DNA of 64,000 nt from Aalborgiella sp963841045 (GCA_963841045.1 CAWJBD010000004.1:62001-126000); one strand, 5' to 3'; shown: positions 44,028-53,861, numbered from the stretch's first letter. A program made the numbers and translations. The notes: generated from the letters alone by a model not told the origin.

Positions 44028-44309
44028 ATGATTCATTGCGTATTGCATGATCCCAACGACAGCGTAGCTGTTGTTGTAACTGAAAACGTCAAAGCTGGGG
44101 CCACACTGACAGCGCTTATTCTTGACGAAAATCGAACAATCGAAATTCCATGCAAAGCGGACATTCCACTTGGACATAAAGTAGCTATGAAGGATATTGC
44201 TTCTGGTGACACCATCATCAAATACGGTACCGATATTGGCAAAGCTATCGCAGCGATCAAGGCGGGCGATCACGCCCATGTTCACAACATCAAAACCAAG
44301 CGCTGGTAA
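44028..44309 (+). CDS. suyA: (2R)-sulfolactate sulfo-lyase small subunit
   Basis: A 93-residue SAF-domain protein (MIHCVLHDPNDSVAVVVTEN) related to the small part of UxaA/altronate dehydratase, ending in GDHAHVHNIKTKRW, the metal-binding tail of this group. With SuyB it cleaves (R)-3-sulfolactate into pyruvate and sulfite. Ribosome binding site GGAGG lies 7 bases upstream. The pairing with the large subunit, ComC-like and HpsN-like genes makes SuyA much more likely than altronate dehydratase. Confidence 0.9.
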   Translation: MIHCVLHDPNDSVAVVVTENVKAGATLTALILDENRTIEIPCKADIPLGHKVAMKDIASGDTIIKYGTDIGKAIAAIKAGDHAHVHNIKTKRW

Positions 44310-44338
44310 TCGGCCAACACGAAAAGGATCAAAATATC

Positions 44339-45514
44339 ATGAGTTTCCTAAATCAAAATTCTACTTTCTGGGGTTATCGCCGTGAAAACGGTCGTGTGGG
44401 TGTGCGCAATCATGTTGTGATATTGCCGCTGGATGATTTGTCTAACGCAGCTGCTGAAGCTGTCGCTCATAACGTGAAAGGCGCAATGGCTATACCACAT
44501 CCATATGGTCGTTTGCAATTTGGTGCTGATTTGGACTTGCACTTTGCAACCTTAATTGGTGCAGGTAGCAACCCCAATGTGGCAGCAGTAGTTGTTATTG
44601 GTATTGAAGACGGTTGGACGAAAAAAGTGGTAGACGGTATTGCCAAGACAGGTAAACCAGTCATCGGCTATGGCATTGAAGGCCACGGCGATCATGAAAC
44701 CATCATGAAAGCTTCAAAGTCAGCCAAAGAATATGTTCAATGGGCTACTGAAAAACACCGTGTGGAATGCCCAATCAATGAATTGTGGGTATCAACGAAA
44801 TGCGGCGAGTCTGACACAACCAGTGGTTGCGGTGCAAACCCCACTGTAGGTGATGCATTTGATAAATTGCATGCTTTGAAAACCACATTGGTATTCGGTG
44901 AAACTTCCGAAATTACCGGTGGTGAACAAATTGTTGCAGCACGTTGTGCGAACGACAAAGTTCGTGAACGCTTTACGTTCATGTTCAACCGTTATCAAGA
45001 CATGATTAACCGTCATAAAACAACAGACTTATCTGACTCGCAACCCACAAAAGGCAACATTGCAGGTGGCTTGACAACAATTGAAGAAAAAGCATTGGGT
45101 AATATTCAAAAAATCGGTCGCAAGTGCACGGTTGACGGTGTGATTGATAAAGCAGAAATGCCTACCCATCCTGGTCTTTGGTTCATGGACTCTTCGTCAG
45201 CGGCAGCAGAAATGGTCACCTTATGTGCCGCTTCTGGATTTGTGGTTCACTTCTTCCCTACTGGCCAAGGCAATGTGATCGGCAATGCCATCGTTCCTGT
45301 CATCAAGATTTGTGCAAACCCACGCACTGTGCGCACTATGAGCGAACACATTGACGTCGATTGCTCAGGTTTGTTGCAACGTGAACGAACCATGGATCAG
45401 ACAGGTGATCAGTTGCTGGAGATGATGATGCGCACCATCAATGGTCGCTTCACGGCTGCTGAAGCATTGGGACATCGTGAATTTGTATTGACACGATTGT
45501 TTGAATCGGCTTAA
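44339..45514 (+). CDS. suyB: (2R)-sulfolactate sulfo-lyase large subunit
   Basis: A 391-residue protein of the UxaA C-terminal family. It has GYRRENGRVGVRNHVVILP near the start, KCGESDTTSGCGANPTVGDAF in the middle and GNVIGNAIVPVIKICANP near the end; cysteines in these blocks probably bind iron. It is the catalytic subunit that releases sulfite from sulfolactate. It follows suyA by 29 bp. Confidence 0.92.
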   Translation: MSFLNQNSTFWGYRRENGRVGVRNHVVILPLDDLSNAAAEAVAHNVKGAMAIPHPYGRLQFGADLDLHFATLIGAGSNPNVAAVVVIGIEDGWTKKVVDGIAKTGKPVIGYGIEGHGDHETIMKASKSAKEYVQWATEKHRVECPINELWVSTKCGESDTTSGCGANPTVGDAFDKLHALKTTLVFGETSEITGGEQIVAARCANDKVRERFTFMFNRYQDMINRHKTTDLSDSQPTKGNIAGGLTTIEEKALGNIQKIGRKCTVDGVIDKAEMPTHPGLWFMDSSSAAAEMVTLCAASGFVVHFFPTGQGNVIGNAIVPVIKICANPRTVRTMSEHIDVDCSGLLQRERTMDQTGDQLLEMMMRTINGRFTAAEALGHREFVLTRLFESA

Positions 45515-45535
45515 TAACTGAGTGAGAATTGAGCT

Positions 45536-46540
45536 ATGCCGCAACTCACTCTAGACCACGCAGAAAGACTGACTAAGGAAACTTTGCTCAGGGCTGGTGC
45601 GTGTGAATCTATGGCTGTTGCGGCTGCTCAACATTTAGTTAAGGCTGAAGCCCAGGGTATAGCTTCGCATGGCTTGATACGTGCGCCTCAGTACGCCAAC
45701 CATTTGCAAACTGGCAGAGTGAATGGTCAAGCAAAGCCAATTTTGGTTTCAGGCAGTACAGCAGCGCAGCGAGTTGATGCACAACACGGTTTGTCATTCG
45801 AAGCCTGCAGCCTAGCAGTTGATACAGCAATCAAGATAGCTCAGGTAAACGGTATAGGATTGGTCGGTGTGTTTAACAGCCATCACGCTGGTGTTTTGGT
45901 CGATCAAATGCGGCCTGTAGCAGATGCAGGCATGATTGGCTTGGCTTTTGCAAATACACCGTCAGCTATGCCAGCAGCAGGTGGTAAAACTGCATTTTTT
46001 GGAACCAACCCCATCAGTGCAATTTTCCCACGCGAGCATCACTCCCCGCTTTTGATTGACATGTCTTTGTCAGAAGCAGCACGGGGTAAAGTAATCGCCG
46101 CATCGCAAGCTGGAAAGCCTATACCTTTAGGCTGGGCACTCGACGCCAATGGTGCCCCTACGACAGATGCTAAAGCAGCATTGGCTGGATCAATGTTACC
46201 CTTGGGTGGTGGTGCTAAAGGTTCATTGCTTGCCATGATGATTGAGGTGATGGTTGGCGCATTGATTGGTTCGCATTTTTCACACGAGGTCATGTCATAT
46301 TTTGATGAAAGCACAGACCCACCTTCAATGGGACAATGCTTCATCGTCATAAATCCGAGTGCGCTTGCTGGTTCTGTGTCGTACTATCAGCGATTCGAAT
46401 CATTGCTAACAGACATGTTGGCAGACGACGGTGTCCGCTTGCCAGGTGCATTGCGTTATGAACGCGAAGCAAAAGCACAATCAGACGGTGTTTTTATTTC
46501 GGATGATTTATTGAGCAAGTTAAAGCAAGCTACAGGCTAA
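45536..46540 (+). CDS. comC: Ldh_2/ComC-family dehydrogenase, likely (R)-sulfolactate dehydrogenase
   Basis: A 334-residue NAD(P)-dependent dehydrogenase of the malate/L-sulfolactate (type 2) family: SHGLIRAPQYANHLQTG, FNSHHAGVLVDQMRPVADAG, NPISAIFPR and GGGAKGSLLAMMIEVM. ComC oxidises or reduces between (R)-sulfolactate and sulfopyruvate. Between suyAB and an aminotransferase it would turn sulfopyruvate, formed from cysteate, into sulfolactate for SuyAB. It starts 21 bp after suyB. Confidence 0.82.
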   Translation: MPQLTLDHAERLTKETLLRAGACESMAVAAAQHLVKAEAQGIASHGLIRAPQYANHLQTGRVNGQAKPILVSGSTAAQRVDAQHGLSFEACSLAVDTAIKIAQVNGIGLVGVFNSHHAGVLVDQMRPVADAGMIGLAFANTPSAMPAAGGKTAFFGTNPISAIFPREHHSPLLIDMSLSEAARGKVIAASQAGKPIPLGWALDANGAPTTDAKAALAGSMLPLGGGAKGSLLAMMIEVMVGALIGSHFSHEVMSYFDESTDPPSMGQCFIVINPSALAGSVSYYQRFESLLTDMLADDGVRLPGALRYEREAKAQSDGVFISDDLLSKLKQATG

Positions 46541-46612
46541 ATACTGAGATACCTAATCTAAATATGAGGTCGGAATTCGAGTTTTTATGAAAATCATACT
46601 CCTCTCTGATTT

Positions 46613-47806
46613 ATGAAAACTACGAATATGCAATTGGATTCCAGCATTGCAGTCGATCAGCATCCAGCTTTGCTTGGGTCACTTGTACCACCCAAAGGCG
46701 TAAAACCGCTGAACTTCAGTCCAGGACCTACCTCTCTTGCTGCTGATGTGGAAGCTGAAATCAAGTCTCTTTTCGACGCTGAACGCATGTGTTCTATGTA
46801 CCTGTCACATCGTTCACCAGAGTTCGTTGATATTCTTCACAACACTGTGACACAGTTCCGTATTGCTATGGATATTCCTTATCAATATGAAATTTTGTAC
46901 ATGCACGGTGGCGGACATGGTCAGTTTGCAGCAGTACCTCTCAATCTTTGTCCCCAAGGGAACGAGAAAGCGACCTACATTGTTAACGGTACATGGTCCA
47001 AGCGAGCCGCATCAGAGGCTTCCAAATACTGCAATGTCGTCACTGTCTCTTCTGAAAATCCAGACGGCACATTCACGTCCAATCCATCTTTTGAAAACTT
47101 AGACCCAGAATCTAAATACGTGTATTTGTGTACCAATGAAACGGTCAATGGCATCGAGCTGCATCAACTGCCTAAACTGGGTATAGATGCACCACTCGTG
47201 ATTGACGCATCATCTGATTTCACCACCAAGCCTATTGATTGGCTGGGTGCTAATGTTGGCATTCTGTACGCATGCGCTTCAAAAAATATTGGCCATCCAG
47301 GTGCCACCATGTGCATCATTCGCAAGGACTTGCTTGGTAATTCAAGTAAGTTTTGTCCTGGTGTTCTGTGTTACACGACCAACATCAAAGAGGGAAATTT
47401 GTGGAATACCATTGCCACTTTCAATGTAGAAGTCACCGGTATTTATGCGAAATGGTTATTGGCTCAGGGTGGCGTCACCGAAATGGAGCGACGTGCAATC
47501 AACAAGTCGGATAGGTTGTACAAACTAATAGACCAATCAAATGGTTTTTATTCCACTCCCATCACAGAACATGCCATTCGCAGCCGTATGAATGTGCCTT
47601 TTGATGTTGCAGGTGGTGATGCAAGCTTAACAAATGATTTCATTATTCAAGCATGGGAAAAAGGTATTGTGGGACTGAGAACCCTAACGCCTTTTGGTAC
47701 TGGAAAGTACATGCGAGCGAGCTTGTATAACGGTGTTAGTGTTGAAAATACAGAAATATTGGCATCCTTCATGGTTGCCTTTATGAATGCGAACAAAACC
47801 AAGTAA
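46613..47806 (+). CDS. SerC-family aminotransferase, candidate L-cysteate aminotransferase
   Basis: A 397-residue pyridoxal-phosphate enzyme related to phosphoserine aminotransferase: NFSPGPTSLAADV, LSHRSPEFVDI, HGGGHGQFAAVPLNLC and the lysine segment ACASKNIGHPG. In SerC the C-terminal GHRSVGG-MRAS loop helps bind the phosphate; here it reads LTPFGTGKYMRAS, so the histidine-arginine pair is lost while the MRAS arginine is kept. With comC and suyAB on the same strand it would take the amino group from L-cysteate to give sulfopyruvate. Plain SerC for serine synthesis is the alternative. Confidence 0.75.
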   Translation: MKTTNMQLDSSIAVDQHPALLGSLVPPKGVKPLNFSPGPTSLAADVEAEIKSLFDAERMCSMYLSHRSPEFVDILHNTVTQFRIAMDIPYQYEILYMHGGGHGQFAAVPLNLCPQGNEKATYIVNGTWSKRAASEASKYCNVVTVSSENPDGTFTSNPSFENLDPESKYVYLCTNETVNGIELHQLPKLGIDAPLVIDASSDFTTKPIDWLGANVGILYACASKNIGHPGATMCIIRKDLLGNSSKFCPGVLCYTTNIKEGNLWNTIATFNVEVTGIYAKWLLAQGGVTEMERRAINKSDRLYKLIDQSNGFYSTPITEHAIRSRMNVPFDVAGGDASLTNDFIIQAWEKGIVGLRTLTPFGTGKYMRASLYNGVSVENTEILASFMVAFMNANKTK

Positions 47807-47822
47807 TGGTGGCTAAGATATG

Positions 47823-48824
47823 TTAAGGGATTAAAACAACTTTGCTGGATGCGATATTTCCACTGTCAAGCGCAGCAAAAGCGTCTGCCCCTTCAGACAG
47901 CGGCATGGCATGCACCCATGACAGATCACCAAATGCACCGCGTTCAAGCAAATCCACTGTGGCACGCATATCGGCGGTTGTGTAGGTGTAGGTTCCCATC
48001 AGCGTGATTTCAGCTAGCGTCAGCTTGCGCATATCAATCTCACTCGCCCAGTCTTGCAAACCAATGTGCATGATCACGCCACCCGGTTTTACTGCACGCA
48101 AAGCTGCCGTACGTGTCACTTTTGCACCCACTGCATCTATCACGTAATCAAAGCCATTTTCTTTCGGTTCTACTTTTCTTGGGTCATAAGTCTCGACACC
48201 AGCATGCTCTTCTGCAGACCGACAACGCAGTGGGTTCACCTCAGCCATCACAGTACCATGGCAACCATATGTTTTCAGCAACAAAGCCGCCAACATACCA
48301 ATTGCGCCCCCGCCCAAGATCAAAACTTTTTGCTCAGGTAGTGGACGAGTCATGGCTTTCAGACTCATGTTGATAGCATGCAATGCCGTAGAAGCTGGTT
48401 CTGTCAACGCGGCATGCAATGCAGGCATATGTTGTGGAATGTGAACGAGTGATGATGCAGGTATCGACATGTACTCGGCAAACGCACCAGGTCGTGTCAT
48501 GCCTACCATGGTGCGGTTGCTACAAAGATTGTTGCGCCCCTGCACACAGTAATCACAAAAGCCACACGTAATAAGCGGGTTGCCAGTTACACGCAAACCT
48601 GCTGCAAAATCTGACGACGCGCTACTGACCACTGTTCCGCTGAATTCGTGTCCAAGGACCAAGCCAGGTAGACGTCGTGGGTCATGTCCGTGGTAAGCAT
48701 GCATATCTGAACCACAAATGCCCACAGCCTCAATGCGTAAAACGACTTCGTTCGGTAACAAATCAGGTTGCGCGCGGTCCTGTAGTTGAACTTCGTTGGG
48801 TTTTGTATAGACCAAGGCTTTCAT
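47823..48824 (-). CDS. Zinc-type alcohol dehydrogenase, likely in DHPS oxidation (HpsO/HpsP role)
   Basis: A 333-residue medium-chain dehydrogenase. The catalytic zinc site is GICGSDMHAYHGHDP and GHEFSGTV, the structural zinc site is GNPLITCGFCDYC with further cysteines, and the nucleotide fold is LILGGGAIGMLAALLL. In known DHPS pathways two 2-dehydrogenases (HpsO, HpsP) turn the S form over to the R form before HpsN. It is the last gene of the minus-strand operon and converges with the aminotransferase gene, 16 bp apart. Confidence 0.85.
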   Translation of the reverse strand: MKALVYTKPNEVQLQDRAQPDLLPNEVVLRIEAVGICGSDMHAYHGHDPRRLPGLVLGHEFSGTVVSSASSDFAAGLRVTGNPLITCGFCDYCVQGRNNLCSNRTMVGMTRPGAFAEYMSIPASSLVHIPQHMPALHAALTEPASTALHAINMSLKAMTRPLPEQKVLILGGGAIGMLAALLLKTYGCHGTVMAEVNPLRCRSAEEHAGVETYDPRKVEPKENGFDYVIDAVGAKVTRTAALRAVKPGGVIMHIGLQDWASEIDMRKLTLAEITLMGTYTYTTADMRATVDLLERGAFGDLSWVHAMPLSEGADAFAALDSGNIASSKVVLIP

Positions 48825-48905
48825 GATTTTTATCTTTCAATGTAGATACGCAAAATTGAGTAATTTTCTAATAGGTTTAAATACCATACCGAAATACACA
48901 TACTC

Positions 48906-49670
48906 TCATTTTGACGTGTAGCCACCATCTAACATGATGGTTTGACCAGTGACATAAGATGAAGCATCGCTGGCTAGGAAAATGCTGAGTCCATCTAAGT
49001 CTGCTAGCACCCCATTTCGACCAATGCATGTTTGATCAGCATGGCGTTGTGCCAATGAATTGTCGGCAAACACAGGTGCGGTAAGCGCTGTTGGAAAAAA
49101 ACCAGGGCCGATTGCATTGCATGTGATACCAGAACGCCCCCATTCTTGTGCAATGGCTCGTGTTAATTGCACCACTCCACCCTTACCTGCCCCGTAAGGT
49201 GCACTATTTGCAAATGCGCGGTAGCTTTGCAGACTGGCAATGTTGATGATACGACCCCAGCGACGTTCTGCCATTTGTGGTGCAAAAGCTTGGGTCAAGA
49301 AGAATGGCGCGCTCAAATGCAAATTGATCTGGGTTTGCCATGATTCAGGCGTGATTTCAGCAAATGGCTCTCGCATATTGACGCCAGCGGCATTGACCAA
49401 AATATCAATCGAACCCAATTGCAAAGCTTGCTTTGCAGCAGCTTGCGCTGCAGCTATATTCGCTAGATCGCAAGCAACATACTCCACGTTTATGCCCTGC
49501 GCCTTTAGTCTCGCAGCAGAGGCAGATAACGCCTCCTGTCTACGCGCAGCCAAAATCAATTTTGCGCCAGCCAAACCCAGTGCATTAGCGATTGCTTCGC
49601 CAATTCCAGAGTTCCCCCCAGTGACAAAAGCAGTTTTTCCCTTGAGTGTAAATATGGATTGGATACTCAT
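48906..49670 (-). CDS. Short-chain dehydrogenase/reductase, likely in DHPS oxidation
   Basis: About 254 residues from ATG 49670 (MSIQSIFTLKGKTAFVTGG); a TTG seven codons upstream is less likely. The nucleotide motif TGGNSGIGEAIANALG, NAAGVNMREPF, and the catalytic YGAGKGG tyrosine-lysine pair are present. With the zinc dehydrogenase it is a candidate for the DHPS 2-dehydrogenase pair; which one handles R and which S cannot be told. It lies 22 bp after the hpsN-like gene. Confidence 0.85.
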   Translation of the reverse strand: MSIQSIFTLKGKTAFVTGGNSGIGEAIANALGLAGAKLILAARRQEALSASAARLKAQGINVEYVACDLANIAAAQAAAKQALQLGSIDILVNAAGVNMREPFAEITPESWQTQINLHLSAPFFLTQAFAPQMAERRWGRIINIASLQSYRAFANSAPYGAGKGGVVQLTRAIAQEWGRSGITCNAIGPGFFPTALTAPVFADNSLAQRHADQTCIGRNGVLADLDGLSIFLASDASSYVTGQTIMLDGGYTSK

Positions 49671-49692
49671 ATTGATTCTCACATTTGTCAAA

Positions 49693-51006
49693 CTATTCTT
49701 TGACTGGGCTTCCTAGGTCAAAATTTTGACCCGGGAAGTACTTGGCCAAACGATCATCTGCGGTTCGCGCATGTGCTTCCATACCTTCTAATCTAGATAT
49801 GCGTGCTGTTGCCAGGCCAATATCTCTAGCGGCCTCACGGGTCATTTGCTGCCAAGTCAGCGTTTTCATGAATTTGTGAACAGACAAACCACCTGAGTAG
49901 CGTGCTGCGCCCTTAGTGGGTAAGACATGATTCGGCCCGCTGGCTTTGTCACCATAAGCCACTGTCGTTTCTTCCCCGAGGAATAACGATCCGTAGCAAG
50001 TGAGTTTGTCCAGCCACCACTTCAAATCTTTCGTATGAACTTCTAAGTGCTCTGAGGCATATTTATCGGATATTTCGGCCACTTCATCGCGAGTTGAGCA
50101 CACGATCACCTCGCCGTAATCGCGCCAAGCAGCAGCTGCCGCATCTTTTGCAATAGGTGGCAAGCTGTCAATCAATGCAGGCACCCGTGCCATGACGTCA
50201 CGTGCCAGTTTCTCATCGGTAGTGAATAGCCATGCAGGTGTCTCATGACCGTGTTCGGCCTGCCCTACTAAATCGCTGGCAACAATGGCCGGGTCTGCAG
50301 TCTCGTCTGCAATGACCGCCACCTCAGATGGACCGGCGAACACATCAATACCGACTTTGCCGAACAAACTTCTTTTGGCTTCAGCAACAAATTTATTGCC
50401 TGGCCCCACAATCACATCAGCTGGTTTGCCGGTAAATAAACCGTATGCCATTGTGGCAATGGCTTGAACACCGCCCAAAGTCATGATGACATCTGCCCCT
50501 GCTTTCTCAAAGGCATACATCAAATATGGGTGCATGGGTCCGCCACGAAATGGTCCTGAACAGGCAATGATGGTTTTGACACCAGCGGCTTTAGCGGTAG
50601 CAACACCCATGTAAGCGCTTGCAATATGGGCATAACGACCAGCGGGTGCATAGCAACCAGCCACGTTGACTGGAATAACACGTTGGCCAGCAGTAACGCC
50701 AGGGTGAAGTTCTGTTGTGAATTCTGATAAAGAGTCTCGCTGTGCCTTGGCAAACTTGGATACTTGCGCAATCGCAAAATCGATATCAGCTTTTACCTGA
50801 GCGGGAACTGTCAAAGCATTGGCTTTTAACTGCTCCTGAGTCACGATTAAATCACCAGACCATTTGTCTAAATCAGCTGCATACTTGCGTACTGCAGCCT
50901 CGCCATTTGCTTGAATTTCAGACAGCATGGTGTTTACCACTTGTTGCGCGGTAGCTGTTTCAGTTTCAGGGGATTTATCTGCTTTTTTGAGGTAAGAGAT
51001 TGACAA
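49693..51006 (-). CDS. hpsN: HpsN-like sulfopropanediol 3-dehydrogenase
   Basis: A 437-residue histidinol-dehydrogenase-family protein: NVAGCYAPAGRYAHIASAYM, VGPGNKFVAEAKRSLFG, IDVFAGPSEVAVIAD and QAEHGHETPAWLFT, with LEVHTKDLKWW near the C-terminus. HpsN oxidises (R)-DHPS to (R)-sulfolactate with two NAD+, as HisD does with histidinol. It is not in a his operon, and its neighbours are sulfonate genes, which supports HpsN. The start is TTG with GGAG 7 bases upstream. Confidence 0.88.
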   Translation of the reverse strand: MSISYLKKADKSPETETATAQQVVNTMLSEIQANGEAAVRKYAADLDKWSGDLIVTQEQLKANALTVPAQVKADIDFAIAQVSKFAKAQRDSLSEFTTELHPGVTAGQRVIPVNVAGCYAPAGRYAHIASAYMGVATAKAAGVKTIIACSGPFRGGPMHPYLMYAFEKAGADVIMTLGGVQAIATMAYGLFTGKPADVIVGPGNKFVAEAKRSLFGKVGIDVFAGPSEVAVIADETADPAIVASDLVGQAEHGHETPAWLFTTDEKLARDVMARVPALIDSLPPIAKDAAAAAWRDYGEVIVCSTRDEVAEISDKYASEHLEVHTKDLKWWLDKLTCYGSLFLGEETTVAYGDKASGPNHVLPTKGAARYSGGLSVHKFMKTLTWQQMTREAARDIGLATARISRLEGMEAHARTADDRLAKYFPGQNFDLGSPVKE

Positions 51007-51135
51007 GGTATAACTCCAAAGTTGATGGTGCTGGATTTGAAAGTAAGTAAAACTCTTAGTTGCACCTGTATAGACGCAATTAAGAATAAGATCTGGAAAC
51101 AGGTAGCCACATCAATGTGACTACCTGCTCAATCT

Positions 51136-52188
51136 TTACTTGGACATGTTGGCCATGTCACGTAATTTTGGATCAGCTTGAACACGTTTCATAAATTCAT
51201 CTGTAACGTATTCAGATGATTTTGGCACTTGTTGTACAGCGCCTGTTTCGCGCATAAATACTGCGAGTTCATCAAACCACTTGTCCATTTGAGAGCTTGC
51301 ACCTTTGCGATCCATGAGTTCAATTTGCTTCTGCAAACTAAATGTTGGACGGGTATCAAACTCTTTATTCATGGCAGCCTCGCTGATGCTAACGCCACCT
51401 TTTGCATAAAAGTCTTTCATCATGCGAATAGACTCAGCACGGTGTGCGTTCATCCAGCTCCATGAACGTAAGTAGACAGCGAGAAATTTTGCAACATTTT
51501 CAGGATTTTGTTTAGCATAATCACCTCGTGCAATCAAAGCACCTGGCACAATGGCACCACTGTCTTTGCCGGAACACAATAATTTCGCGCCTGCTTTTTC
51601 CTCTACAGTGTAAATATTAGGCGCCCACATACCGGCTAAGTCTGTATTGTTAGACGACAGCGCTGAAATGATCTCTGCTTGCCCCATGTTCTTCATTACA
51701 ACATCAGATTTTTTGAGGCCGTATTTTTTCAAACATGATTGAACTGCAAAGTCAGCAGTAGAATTTTGTGTCAAGGTAATTGTTTTGCCTCTGAGTGCTG
51801 CCGCTGGATCTTTGGCGAACTCCGCAGCTGCTTTAGCGCTACCGATCAAGCCGTTACCTACCGATTCGTCATTGCTGATGCCAATAGTTTTGATACCGAA
51901 GCGAACATGACCAAGCACCGCAGGCACGGAACCTGTTCCACCCACATCCCAAGAGCCTGCTGCAGAAGCTGCGATTTGGGGAACGCCTGCAGGGAAAGTA
52001 GAGAACTCAGGCGCTAAGCCAACTTCTTTCCACCAACCTTTTTCAGTTGCCACATGAAAAGGCATGGCCCAATACAGCGATGGTTGATAGCTGATTTTGA
52101 TAGGTGTGAGTGCTTGTGCTGATACTGTGTTCACAGTACCTACTGCTAAACCAAATGTGAGTACAGAGGCAATTCGCGATAATTTCAT
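51136..52188 (-). CDS. ABC transporter substrate-binding protein, TauA/SsuA-like
   Basis: A 350-residue periplasmic binding protein with a signal peptide (about residues 1-24, ending TVSAQA). The mature part starts PIKISYQPSLYWAMPFHVATEKGWWKEVG, the NMT1/TauA pattern, with AASAAGSWDVGGTGSVPAV. It probably captures DHPS, sulfolactate or cysteate. It is co-transcribed with the ATPase and two permeases. Confidence 0.88.
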   Translation of the reverse strand: MKLSRIASVLTFGLAVGTVNTVSAQALTPIKISYQPSLYWAMPFHVATEKGWWKEVGLAPEFSTFPAGVPQIAASAAGSWDVGGTGSVPAVLGHVRFGIKTIGISNDESVGNGLIGSAKAAAEFAKDPAAALRGKTITLTQNSTADFAVQSCLKKYGLKKSDVVMKNMGQAEIISALSSNNTDLAGMWAPNIYTVEEKAGAKLLCSGKDSGAIVPGALIARGDYAKQNPENVAKFLAVYLRSWSWMNAHRAESIRMMKDFYAKGGVSISEAAMNKEFDTRPTFSLQKQIELMDRKGASSQMDKWFDELAVFMRETGAVQQVPKSSEYVTDEFMKRVQADPKLRDMANMSK

Positions 52189-52222
52189 TCAATATCTCCT
52201 TCGTGGGTTGCGGTTAAAAAAC

Positions 52223-53020
52223 TCAATGATCTGTTCCAGCGTGTTCCTCACGCAAGGACTTCCAGATTCGTGTACGAAGATGGACGAAACTTTCTAGGTC
52301 CATGACATCTTCAATTTTGGTATGTTTGTCCCAATTCTCTTGCTCTCGAACGGTCTTAACATCGATGATCTCTTTGATTTTTCCTGGGCGGCTGGTCATA
52401 ATGACAACGCGATCTGCTAAGTAAACGGCCTCTTCAACAGAGTGAGTTATGAACAAAACGGTACGTGGATTCTTTCGGGCCAGTTTGACCAACTCTTCTT
52501 GCATGACAACTCGCGTTTGTGCATCTAAAGCGCCGAACGGTTCGTCCATGAGCAACACTTGCGGATCTAAAGCGTAAGCACGTGCAATGGCAACCCGTTG
52601 TTGCATACCACCTGACAACTGATGCGGATAAGCGCTCTCATAGCCTTTCAAGTTCATTAATTCGATGTAACCAGCAATGGTTTGTTTTCGCTTTTCTAAT
52701 TCGATTCCTTTGCTGCGCAAACCAAAATCAATATTTTCGTAAACAGTTTTCCAAGGAAACAATGCAAACTGTTGAAACACCACAGCACGATCTGGGCCAG
52801 GCGCTTTAACAATTTCATTATTCACTGTAACAGTACCGCTGGTCGGGAACTCTAAGCCTGCTGCCATTCTCATGCAAGTCGTTTTGCCGCAACCTGAAGG
52901 TCCAACGATGACAACGAATTCGCGGTCAACCACTGTTAAGTTGATGCCATCCAGAGTTAGAAAATCTTTTCCATCTCTCTGAAATACACGAGAAACATTT
53001 GATAACTCAATATTGGCCAT
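52223..53020 (-). CDS. ABC transporter ATP-binding protein, TauB/SsuB-like
   Basis: About 265 residues from ATG 53020. Walker A is GPSGCGKTT, the signature is LSGGMQQRVAIARAYALDP, Walker B is LLMDEPFGALD, and the switch histidine is in VLFITHSVEEA. It drives the sulfonate importer with the two permeases encoded just upstream. Confidence 0.94.
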   Translation of the reverse strand: MANIELSNVSRVFQRDGKDFLTLDGINLTVVDREFVVIVGPSGCGKTTCMRMAAGLEFPTSGTVTVNNEIVKAPGPDRAVVFQQFALFPWKTVYENIDFGLRSKGIELEKRKQTIAGYIELMNLKGYESAYPHQLSGGMQQRVAIARAYALDPQVLLMDEPFGALDAQTRVVMQEELVKLARKNPRTVLFITHSVEEAVYLADRVVIMTSRPGKIKEIIDVKTVREQENWDKHTKIEDVMDLESFVHLRTRIWKSLREEHAGTDH

Positions 53021-53081
53021 TTTCAATGCGCTTTCGTAAGATTGTTGTTATTTGGTGTTGGCTTTGCTTGAACAATTCAAT

Positions 53082-53861
53082 TTAGCTTTGACGATATTTG
53101 AGCAGCATCGTTTCAATGCGTCGAAGCAGGATATCAATCAGCACTCCGACTGCTCCGATTGATAACATTCCTGCCATGACAATATCTGTGGCAAGAGCGC
53201 TTTGTGCACGAACAATTAAATTTCCCATACCACTACTCGCAACGATGAGTTCAGCACCGACCAACGAAAGCCAGCCCAGTCCGGCTCCTATGCGTAGACC
53301 TGCAATGATTGACGGTACTGCTGCTGGAAACAATACCTCACGCAAGGTGCGAAAATTGCCAACCCCAAGCATGTTGGCTGCTTCAAGGAAACGAATGTCG
53401 ACATTTTTTGCACCTCGGTATGCATTAATCAAGCAAGGAGGAAAAGCGCCCGCGAAAATGATCATGGTAGGACCACCAATGCCAGTGCCAAACCACAGCG
53501 CAGCAAATGGCACCCAAGCAACTGGCGCAATGAATCGCAGGCTATCAAATAACGGTGTCACAACATCGTCGAGCCAATTGAACAAACCCATCATTAATCC
53601 CAAAGGCACACCAATTAAAGCGGCTAGACCAAAACCCATGGCAAAGCGTTGCAGACTTGCAAGCATATGTTCTGTGAGCACATGACCTGCAAACGGGTTG
53701 TGAAATAAATCAATGATTTTTGCGATAACCTCATGTGGCATAGGCAAAAATTTAGGTGGCGCAAGCTGCAAGAATCGTGCTAAGTACCAAATAGCTAGAA
53801 ATGAGACGGTACCAATTATTGTGAGACGCCAGAACTCATTGCGTGGTAGTTTATCGTTCAT
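53082..53861 (-). CDS. ABC transporter permease, TauC-like (second of two)
   Basis: About 259 residues from ATG 53861, which overlaps the stop of the first permease as ATGA. About six membrane helices; the coupling loop EAANMLGVGNFRTLREVLFP (EAA motif) is visible. It differs clearly from the other permease, so the importer probably has a heterodimeric membrane part. Confidence 0.9.
   Translation of the reverse strand: MNDKLPRNEFWRLTIIGTVSFLAIWYLARFLQLAPPKFLPMPHEVIAKIIDLFHNPFAGHVLTEHMLASLQRFAMGFGLAALIGVPLGLMMGLFNWLDDVVTPLFDSLRFIAPVAWVPFAALWFGTGIGGPTMIIFAGAFPPCLINAYRGAKNVDIRFLEAANMLGVGNFRTLREVLFPAAVPSIIAGLRIGAGLGWLSLVGAELIVASSGMGNLIVRAQSALATDIVMAGMLSIGAVGVLIDILLRRIETMLLKYRQS

Noticed and set aside
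44028..45514. Altronate/galactarate dehydratase instead of SuyAB
   Set aside because: The two-gene form with comC, hpsN and a sulfonate-type importer, and no uronate genes nearby, fits sulfolactate sulfo-lyase better.
49693..51006. Histidinol dehydrogenase for histidine synthesis
   Set aside because: No his genes nearby; it is inside the sulfonate operon, and the QAEHG segment differs from that of HisD.
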